The notes beneath the pieces were generated by a model. That model ran no database searches, was not told the origin of the DNA, and saw nothing but the letters and a program-made list of their open reading frames with translations. From the NCBI GenBank assembly GCA_026393735.1, contig JAPKZP010000183.1, forward strand, positions 1-7,175: a stretch of 7,175 nucleotides of DNA, written 5' to 3'. The DNA comes from Acidobacteriota bacterium (GTDB lineage Bacteria; Acidobacteriota; Vicinamibacteria; Vicinamibacterales; JAKQTR01). Within the stretch, counting starts at the first letter, position 1. Each line of letters starts with the position of its first letter. Made by a program: the position numbers and the translations under genes. Of this stretch, positions 1 through 5,291 are shown one piece after another.

Positions 1-717
1 CGCGTTCGACCCGTAGCCCCCGCACGCCAGGATGACGGCCTTGCCGTGGAAGGACCGTTCGGTGCCGAGTTCTGTGGCCACCGTCACGCCCACGACCCGG
101 CCACCCCGCGTCACGAGCCGTTTCGCCGCCGTCTCGCCCTTGAGCGTGATCTTCCCGGCGGCGATGCGTCGGTCGAGCTCCTTGCCCATCGCCACGATGT
201 AGCCGGGCCCGCCGCCCTTCGCATCACACGTGCGGGCGGTGCTGTACAGCTCGTGCTCGGGCGCCATGCGCGGCCCCGTCGGGGCGAACTCGATGCCGAG
301 CGACTCGAGCCACTCCTGCGTGGGCGCGGCCTGCTCGGTGTAGAGCTTCAGCAGCGCGGGGTCGGCCTTGCCCTTGCCGATGACGTTCGCGTCCTGGAAG
401 TGCCGCTCGGGCGAATCCTCGATGACCTTCGCCCGTTGCGCCTTCGATCCGGCAGCGCTGAAGCTGCCGCCGGCCCCCATCGCGGAGCCGCCAATCTTGT
501 AGTGCTTGTCGACGAGCAGCACCGACGCGCCGGCGTCCGCCGCGGTGATGGCCGCAGCCAGGCCGGCAAGCCCGGCGCCGACGACGATGATGTCCGCGTC
601 CGGGCGGCTGGCCGTGGGCCCCTGGCTCGCGCCGAGTTCCGACGTGCCTGCCAGCCCCGCGCCGGCAAGCGACACGGCGGTCTGGTTGAGAAAGTCCCGT
701 CTGGTTATCCTGGACAT
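1..717 (-). CDS. Tat-exported FAD-binding flavoprotein, fumarate reductase/flavocytochrome c family (C-terminus beyond window)
   Basis: The 239 visible codons run off the left edge without a stop. Residues 5-11 (TRRDFLN) form a twin-arginine motif, followed by a short Ala/Gly/Leu-rich stretch to about residue 30, so the protein is probably exported folded with its FAD. The Rossmann FAD fold follows: DIIVVGAGLAGLAAA with GxGxxG at 47-52, acidic Asp70 at the end of strand 2, then GGSAMGAGGSFSAAG around 76-90. Near residues 231-239 the fragment reads VILACGGYGSNA, the second nucleotide-contact motif of the FAD_binding_2 family. Members reduce fumarate, urocanate and other enoates, or dehydrogenate ketosteroids; the substrate here is unknown. 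The segment that carries a substrate-binding His in fumarate reductases (HRPxGG) reads TARTCDAKGGG at 160-170, so simple fumarate reduction is doubtful. The ATG at 715-717 has GGAG at 727-730, 9 nt upstream. It is the last visible gene of the cluster, 82 nt after the Fe-S gene. No haem motif is seen in the visible part. Confidence 0.88.
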   Translation of the reverse strand, partial: MSRITRRDFLNQTAVSLAGAGLAGTSELGASQGPTASRPDADIIVVGAGLAGLAAAITAADAGASVLLVDKHYKIGGSAMGAGGSFSAAGSKAQRAKVIEDSPERHFQDANVIGKGKADPALLKLYTEQAAPTQEWLESLGIEFAPTGPRMAPEHELYSTARTCDAKGGGPGYIVAMGKELDRRIAAGKITLKGETAAKRLVTRGGRVVGVTVATELGTERSFHGKAVILACGGYGSNA

Positions 718-774
718 CTTCTTCTGCTCCGGTCGTCGCTGCCTGGGGGCCGAACGCTGCCCCTGAACGGCCAC

Positions 775-793
775 GGGCGGGGACGACCCGCCC
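775..793 (-). repeat. GC-rich hairpin just after the Fe-S subunit gene
   Basis: GGGCGGG (775-781) and CCCGCCC (787-793) form a perfect 7-bp stem with a 5-nt loop, starting 7 nt past the TGA stop at 800-802. There is no T-run after it on the minus strand, so it is not a classical intrinsic terminator. It may stabilise the 3' end of the upstream message or set flavoprotein levels apart from the upstream genes. The rest of the 82-nt gap holds only the flavoprotein ribosome-binding site. In DNA this GC-rich a 7-bp stem can arise by chance. Confidence 0.4.
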
Positions 794-799
794 CGCGGC

Positions 800-1402
800 T
801 CAGCCGATGTAGAACACGCAGGGCTGCGTCTGCTTCTCCGGCAGCATCTGCCAGCCGGCGTGGTCCTTCACGAGCGTGCTGGGCGCCGACGCCGGGTCCG
901 ACAGGTCGCCGAAGATCCGCGCGCCCGCGGGGCACACTTCGACGCATGCCGGCTTCTGGCCGACCTCGACGCGGTGGTAGCACATGTCGCACTTGGTGGC
1001 GACCTTGTTCAGGATCTTCTGCGCGACGGGCTTCTCGAACGTCGTCTTGCCGTCCGAGTAGAGCACCCGGTTGTCCAGCACCAGCGTGCGCACGTGATAC
1101 GGGCAGTGTTCGATGCACGCGCAGCAGCCGATGCACTTCTCATACTCGATGAACACGATGCCGTCTGGACGCCGGTGCGTGGCTTTCGTCGGGCAGACCT
1201 GGGCGCAGGCCGGGACTTCGCAGTGGTTGCAGAGCACGGGCACGAAGACGCGGTTCGTGTGGGGAAAGATGCCCATTTCCTTTTCCAGCACGGTCGTGAG
1301 CAGGATCCCGTTCGGGGTGTTGTGCTCGGACTTGCAGGCCACGACGCAGGCATTGCAGCCCACGCAGCGTTTCAGATCGACGACCATTCCATATCTGGCC
1401 AT
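800..1402 (-). CDS. Four-cluster [4Fe-4S] ferredoxin-type electron-transfer subunit (DmsB/PsrB/PadC type)
   Basis: This 200-residue protein is the electron-transfer partner of the molybdopterin subunit encoded just upstream. It has sixteen cysteines in four groups: 13-16-19-23 (CX2CX2CX3C), 58-61-66-70 (CX2CX4CX3C), 90-93-96-100 (CX2CX2CX3C) and 138-141-153-157 (CX2CX11CX3C). This spacing is the hallmark of beta subunits of DMSO reductase-family complexes, which carry four [4Fe-4S] clusters in a wire from the Mo site to a membrane subunit. No signal peptide or membrane segment is present, and the opening RYGMVVDLKRCVGC is typical of the family. The ATG at 1400-1402 lies 5 nt after the stop of the catalytic-subunit gene. 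Its Shine-Dalgarno GAGGG (1412-1416) lies inside that gene's last codons with a 9-nt spacer, which implies translational coupling and equal production. The family assignment is secure; the choice among Dms, Psr, Phs and Pad types is not. Confidence 0.95.
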   Translation of the reverse strand: MARYGMVVDLKRCVGCNACVVACKSEHNTPNGILLTTVLEKEMGIFPHTNRVFVPVLCNHCEVPACAQVCPTKATHRRPDGIVFIEYEKCIGCCACIEHCPYHVRTLVLDNRVLYSDGKTTFEKPVAQKILNKVATKCDMCYHRVEVGQKPACVEVCPAGARIFGDLSDPASAPSTLVKDHAGWQMLPEKQTQPCVFYIG

Positions 1403-1407
1403 GGCGC

Positions 1408-3969
1408 TTAGCCCTCAACCTTGTAGACCTTGACCGCGACGCACTGGTCGATCTGCCCGCTGAGGGTGTCGATGCGATCCAGCGTGGGTTTGGGCAGCAG
1501 GGCGTTGTGCATCACGCCTTTCTTGCGCGACACCGGCAGCCCCTGGGCCCAGTGGCCGAAGCTTCCCGAGCAGTTCACCGACTCCGGGTGCACGAGCTCC
1601 GTGACGCGCAGGCGGCCCACGTAGTTGCCGTACTTCGATTCGACGCACACCATGTCGTTGGTCTTAAGGCCGCGCTTCGCCGCCGCCGAGGTATGCATCA
1701 TCACGGAATAGGTGTACGGGTTCGCGCGCGCCACCTCGTCAATCCACATGTTCTCCGTCGTCGTGGAGAACTGATGCGTGGGGACCTTGTTGTTCGTGGC
1801 GATCAGGTCGTACTCGCCGCCGCGCATGTGGGCGTGCGCCTCGCACGGGATCCAGTGCGGCACCGGGCTGTAGGTGGACAGGTCCCAGTCGAACTTGAGC
1901 GTGTCGAGCACCTTCTGGACGTCGGTCCGGTGATCGAGCAGGTACTCCAGGTAGATCGGCACGCGGGACGGCAGGAACATCCGCGGGTATGCCTCCTGCG
2001 TGGTCTTCTTGCGCAGGATCGACGCGGATGTATCGGTGATGGTGTCGAGGGAAAACGCGTCCCCGAAGATCGTTTTCGCCTGGCGCTCGGCAATCTCGCG
2101 CAGGGTGTACTTCTTCGTCGGATCGATCTTGTACGCGTCGCCCAGGTTCCACATCTCGTTGCCGAGCTTGTAGATGTCCGGCAGGATGCCCAGGCGCTCG
2201 GCCAGCTCCATGTAGATCTCGGTCCAGGGCCTGGCCTCGCCCGGCGGCTCGGCCACGGCCTGCCGGAAGAGGAAGTACCACTCGCCCGGGCCCGGCGCGA
2301 TGAAGGCGTAGGGGTCGTTCGCCGGGAACATGTCCCAGCGCTCGAAGTCGTGGGAATCCGGCAGGATGACGTCGGCGAACTCGGCGGTCTCATCGATGAA
2401 CTGGACGATGGAGAGCTGGAACGTCAGCTTCTTCAGCGTCTCGGCCATGGCCGCGGGGTCATGGCTGTTCATCATGTGGTTCGTGCGGCCGTGAATCATC
2501 GCCTCGGGCTTGTACGGGATCCCGTACTTCTCCGGGTCGTCGATCCCGAGCGGGTACAGGCCGCGCGTGAAGAGCGCGACGGGAAAGAGCTCCTGCAGGT
2601 CGAGCGTCTTCGGAATCGACGCCTTCCTGCCGGGGTACGGCTTGTTGTATTTCGCGATGAAGTCCGAGGGAATGATCAGACCGTCGCTCGAGACGCCCGC
2701 GGTCCAGTAGGGCCCGACCGGGTTCACGCCCCGCTGCCCGCCCGGCACGTCCACGGCGCCCACCAGCAGGTTGAGCATGTGGATGGCGAAGCAGCTGTTC
2801 ATGCCGCCCTTGTGGGCCGCCATGCCGCGCTTGTAGTCGATGCCCACAGGCCGGAACGGCAGCGTGTAGCCGTCGACCTCGATCGTGCTGCCAATCGAGG
2901 CGGTCTCGCAGAATTCACGCGTCACGCGCCGGATCTGCTCGATCGGAATCGTGCAGACGCGCGCCATCTCCTCGACGTCGATCGTCGCGAGGTGATCCTT
3001 GACGACCTGGAACGCCGGCTTCACCGCCTGCCCCGCCACCGTGAACGATCCCTCGATGGCCGGGTCTTTCAGGCCGGCGGTGTCGAAGGTCTTCGCGCAG
3101 CCGTCGGCAGGGTCCCACATCAGCGGCTTCGACGTGGCCGCGTCGCGCAGGTAATGGCCGTCTGGCTTCACGAGGTACGGGCCGTTGGTCTGCCCCTTGA
3201 GGAACGGCACGTCGTAGATGCCGAGCTCGTTCACCATCACGTGGAGCATCGCCAGCGCCAGCGCGCCGTCGGTGCCGGGCTTCACCGGCAGCCACTCGTC
3301 GGCCTTCGACGCGGCATTCGAGCAGAACGGGTCGACGACCACGAGCTTGTGGCCCTTCCGCCGGCCCTCCGAAAGTTCTGAACTCGCGCTGAGGGAGATG
3401 GTGTTCACCATGTGGCCGAGCTGCGTGCCCCAGAGGACGACGTACTTGCAGTTCGGGAAGTCGACCTCGGAGTTCAGCGTGCCGTTGGTGATGAGCCACG
3501 CCGGGTGCGACGCTGACCCGCAGTAGTCGGCGCGGTTCCAGTGCATGTTGACGGTGCCGAACGCCCGGCCGAACGCGCCGCTCAGGCGGTAGCCGGCGAT
3601 GTCGAAGTGCGACAGAATCAGGCCCCGCGGGTCCTTCGCGCGCACCTTCTTCAGCGCCGCCACTGAGATCTCCATGGCCTCGTCCCAGGAAATCTCCTGC
3701 CAGCCGGGATCCACGCCAATCCCCTTCACCGGGTTGGTCCGCTTGAGCGGTTTCAGCACGCGCGACGGGTGATGGACGTCAATCGCGCGGACCAGGCCCT
3801 TGGCGCAGACGTATCCCTTCGAGTTCGCGGCGTTCGGGTCGCCCTTGATCTCCACGATCCTGCCGTCGACGCGGTGTGCCAGGATGCCGCAGCAGTTGTA
3901 ACAGCCTGCGCACACGGTCGGCACCCACACGTCCCGGCCCGCCTTGACCTTCTCTCGATCTGCAAGCAT
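1408..3969 (-). CDS. DMSO reductase-family molybdopterin oxidoreductase, catalytic subunit
   Basis: This is a full-length bis-molybdopterin guanine dinucleotide enzyme subunit of 853 residues (855 if the ATG at 3973-3975 is used; numbering here is from that upstream Met). The N-terminal [4Fe-4S] motif is C22-X2-C25-X3-C29-X27-C57, followed by AKG. The likely Mo ligand is Cys152 in DYCGSAS, aligned with the Cys of NapA, Phs and Psr enzymes rather than the Ser of DMSO reductase. FIDETAEFADVILPDSHDFE at 526-545 is the conserved central motif, and the last ~150 residues form the molydop-binding beta-barrel (PTHQFSTTTEN). There is no twin-arginine signal, so the subunit should act in the cytoplasm, unlike most Phs, Psr and Dms catalytic chains. 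It sits between a membrane cytochrome (24 nt upstream) and its Fe-S partner (5 nt downstream). Its size, lack of a signal and the HcrA-like neighbour make a PadB-like phenylacetyl-CoA:acceptor oxidoreductase one candidate; thiosulfate/polysulfide reductase-like or transhydroxylase-like roles remain open. Confidence 0.93.
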   Translation of the reverse strand: MLADREKVKAGRDVWVPTVCAGCYNCCGILAHRVDGRIVEIKGDPNAANSKGYVCAKGLVRAIDVHHPSRVLKPLKRTNPVKGIGVDPGWQEISWDEAMEISVAALKKVRAKDPRGLILSHFDIAGYRLSGAFGRAFGTVNMHWNRADYCGSASHPAWLITNGTLNSEVDFPNCKYVVLWGTQLGHMVNTISLSASSELSEGRRKGHKLVVVDPFCSNAASKADEWLPVKPGTDGALALAMLHVMVNELGIYDVPFLKGQTNGPYLVKPDGHYLRDAATSKPLMWDPADGCAKTFDTAGLKDPAIEGSFTVAGQAVKPAFQVVKDHLATIDVEEMARVCTIPIEQIRRVTREFCETASIGSTIEVDGYTLPFRPVGIDYKRGMAAHKGGMNSCFAIHMLNLLVGAVDVPGGQRGVNPVGPYWTAGVSSDGLIIPSDFIAKYNKPYPGRKASIPKTLDLQELFPVALFTRGLYPLGIDDPEKYGIPYKPEAMIHGRTNHMMNSHDPAAMAETLKKLTFQLSIVQFIDETAEFADVILPDSHDFERWDMFPANDPYAFIAPGPGEWYFLFRQAVAEPPGEARPWTEIYMELAERLGILPDIYKLGNEMWNLGDAYKIDPTKKYTLREIAERQAKTIFGDAFSLDTITDTSASILRKKTTQEAYPRMFLPSRVPIYLEYLLDHRTDVQKVLDTLKFDWDLSTYSPVPHWIPCEAHAHMRGGEYDLIATNNKVPTHQFSTTTENMWIDEVARANPYTYSVMMHTSAAAKRGLKTNDMVCVESKYGNYVGRLRVTELVHPESVNCSGSFGHWAQGLPVSRKKGVMHNALLPKPTLDRIDTLSGQIDQCVAVKVYKVEG

Positions 3970-3977
3970 CTTCATCT

Positions 3978-3981
3978 CTCC
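3978..3981 (-). promoter_or_regulatory. Shine-Dalgarno site that favours the second ATG of the molybdopterin gene
   Basis: GGAG on the minus strand lies only 2 nt from the ATG at 3973-3975, too close for normal initiation. It is 8 nt from the ATG at 3967-3969, which is ideal spacing. The codons read ATG-AAG-ATG, so the true protein probably starts two residues later than the longest reading. Confidence 0.6.
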
Positions 3982-3999
3982 GATGCGCTGCGTTCGCTT

Positions 4000-5151
4000 C
4001 TACCCCGCGACCGGCCGGCTGCCCAGGTCGCCCGCGCTCTTCCGATCGACGTACGCCAGCATGGGGTCGTACGGCGCCTCGGTCCCGATCCGGTCGAGAC
4101 GCCGCACACGCACGGGGCAGGTCTCGTGACACGCCCCGCCGTGGCTGCAGCCGTCCAGTTCGATTGCCTGGCGCGTCGCCACGCCCGCCGGCGTCGCGGT
4201 CCCGCCCGCCACCTCCGCCACCAGCAGGCTCACCGGCGTGCTGACGACGTGGAACATCTTGCTGAAGGCGAGGTACCCGAGGCCGACGACGCACGTCAGG
4301 ACGTGCAGGTACCAGAGCCCGCGGACCGCGCCGGCGCGATCGAGCGCCGCCGCCACCGGCGCGAGCGCCCGCGAGAGCGGGTACGACACGAACGCCGCGC
4401 GCGGGCTCGTGTGACAGGACTGGCACACGGCTTCGTGGACGACCTTGCCCTGCGCCACGGCCGCCGGGTCGTGCGATGGCACCGGCGCGGCCGTCTTGAG
4501 CCCGTACTCCGCAACCCAGAACGCCTTCAGCCCGGCGCTCTCGGCCGGCGTCAGCCCGTCGCCGGCGTACTGCTTCACCATCGCGTCGTAGGATCGCTCC
4601 GACGTGAACTTCATCGCTTCGAGCGCGAAGCCTGACACGGCGATGAGCGCGAGGATGACGATCGCGGCGACATCGGACGCCGCGGTCCGGATGACCGCCT
4701 TCCACGTCACCCGCCGGACCACGGCCAGCACGAGGCCGAGCGTCAGCATCAGGCCGGCCAGGTTCGTCAGGAACATGAACGGGTTGAGCGTCGGCACGTA
4801 GCCGGCCGCGCTGATCCAGCCGCCGAACACGCTGCCGAGCGCGTGGAACAGCAGCAGCAGCATGAACCCGAAGAAGATCAGCAGGTGCATCGAGTAGGCG
4901 AGCGGGTCCTTCCGATCGCGGAGGATCCGGCCCTGGAAGAGCACGTCCACCACCAGCACTTTCAGGACAGCGAAGATGCGCACGCTGAAGATGGCGCCCA
5001 GGATGCCCTTGCCTCCTGCCGCGACGCGTTCGCCGGGCGACGTGTTCCGATCGCCGAGGCCGACGTCACGCAGGAACCAGGCGTCGATGCGGTGGATGAC
5101 GCCGATGCCCAGCAGGACCAGCGCCGCCCAGAGTGCGATTTCGTAGACCAT
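4000..5151 (-). CDS. NarI/HdrE-type dihaem membrane cytochrome b with an inserted c-type haem motif
   Basis: This 383-residue membrane subunit probably links the Mo/Fe-S enzyme to the quinone pool and/or the periplasm. Six hydrophobic segments lie near residues 4-20, 52-72, 86-109, 125-146, 159-178 and 279-300. Candidate haem-b ligands are His89 and His103 in the third segment, and His283 and His301 in the last; the 18-residue gap between the latter two equals that of NarI His187/His205. A ~100-residue loop (179-278) carries CQSCH at 243-247 (bases 4411-4425), a CXXCH covalent haem-c site. Arg/Lys-rich loops at 73-84 and 146-155 place that loop in the periplasm and the C-terminus in the cytoplasm. 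The tail has C335-X5-C341-X3-C345-P, a [4Fe-4S] motif whose expected second Cys is Gly338. AGGAG at 5160-5164, 8 nt before the ATG, supports this start. Stop TAG is at 4000-4002. No known gene name fits the full architecture. Confidence 0.85.
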   Translation of the reverse strand: MVYEIALWAALVLLGIGVIHRIDAWFLRDVGLGDRNTSPGERVAAGGKGILGAIFSVRIFAVLKVLVVDVLFQGRILRDRKDPLAYSMHLLIFFGFMLLLLFHALGSVFGGWISAAGYVPTLNPFMFLTNLAGLMLTLGLVLAVVRRVTWKAVIRTAASDVAAIVILALIAVSGFALEAMKFTSERSYDAMVKQYAGDGLTPAESAGLKAFWVAEYGLKTAAPVPSHDPAAVAQGKVVHEAVCQSCHTSPRAAFVSYPLSRALAPVAAALDRAGAVRGLWYLHVLTCVVGLGYLAFSKMFHVVSTPVSLLVAEVAGGTATPAGVATRQAIELDGCSHGGACHETCPVRVRRLDRIGTEAPYDPMLAYVDRKSAGDLGSRPVAG

Positions 5152-5159
5152 CGCTACGG

Positions 5160-5164
5160 CTCCT
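5160..5164 (-). promoter_or_regulatory. Strong Shine-Dalgarno for the cytochrome gene
   Basis: AGGAG lies 8 nt before the ATG at 5149-5151. It fixes the start of the cytochrome and gives that gene its own strong ribosome entry after the 140-nt gap, rather than coupling to the upstream hydroxylase gene. Confidence 0.7.
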
Positions 5165-5193
5165 ATCCCCAGCGCTCACTCGTGTTGGTCGTG

Positions 5194-5217
5194 GAGCAGG
5201 CCTTCCCTGGCCTGCTC
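5194..5217 (-). repeat. Perfect 9-bp hairpin between the hydroxylase and cytochrome genes
   Basis: GAGCAGGCC (5194-5202) and GGCCTGCTC (5209-5217) form a perfect 9-bp inverted repeat around a 6-nt loop. There is no T-run downstream on the minus strand, so it is not a standard intrinsic terminator. It ends about 30 nt before the cytochrome ribosome-binding site. It could act as an mRNA-stabilising or attenuating stem, or as half of a dispersed palindromic (REP-like) element together with the hairpin 13 nt away. Confidence 0.6.
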
Positions 5218-5230
5218 GCCGCCCCGGATT

Positions 5231-5253
5231 GCGCAGGGCTGAAGCCCCTGCGC
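5231..5253 (-). repeat. Second 8-bp hairpin in the same gap, possibly a REP-like element
   Basis: GCGCAGGG (5231-5238) and CCCTGCGC (5246-5253) form a perfect 8-bp stem around CTGAAGC. With the 9-bp hairpin at 5194-5217 it fills most of the 140-nt gap (5152-5291), which holds no gene. Paired palindromes of this kind in intergenic space are typical of REP/BIME-like repeats, and the core resembles palindromes I associate with high-GC environmental genomes, but only one copy is visible here. Confidence 0.55.
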
Positions 5254-5291
5254 CACACCTGCCACTGCAGTCCACTCAAGCAAAGCCCGGC

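Noticed and set aside
775..793. Intrinsic terminator after the Fe-S gene
   Set aside because: The stem is real but no T-run follows it on the transcribed strand, and the next gene lies 82 nt away on the same strand. I list it only as a hairpin.
46..1152. Plus-strand open frame across the flavoprotein and Fe-S genes
   Set aside because: It spans two real minus-strand genes and the gap between them, with low-complexity Arg/Ala/Gly-rich composition and no family motif.
1507..3381. Long open frame on the plus strand (624 codons) opposite the molybdopterin gene
   Set aside because: It is an antisense shadow of a high-GC gene: Arg/Val/His-rich with no recognisable domain, while the minus-strand frame matches a well-known enzyme family over its full length.
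1408..3969. Naming the Mo enzyme padB, phsA or psrA
   Set aside because: The family is clear, but no substrate-defining residue is known to me here; neighbours suggest aromatic metabolism without proving it.
5194..5253. Terminator separating two operons
   Set aside because: The hairpins lack T-runs and I see no clear -10/-35 promoter before the cytochrome gene. Separate operons are possible but not shown.
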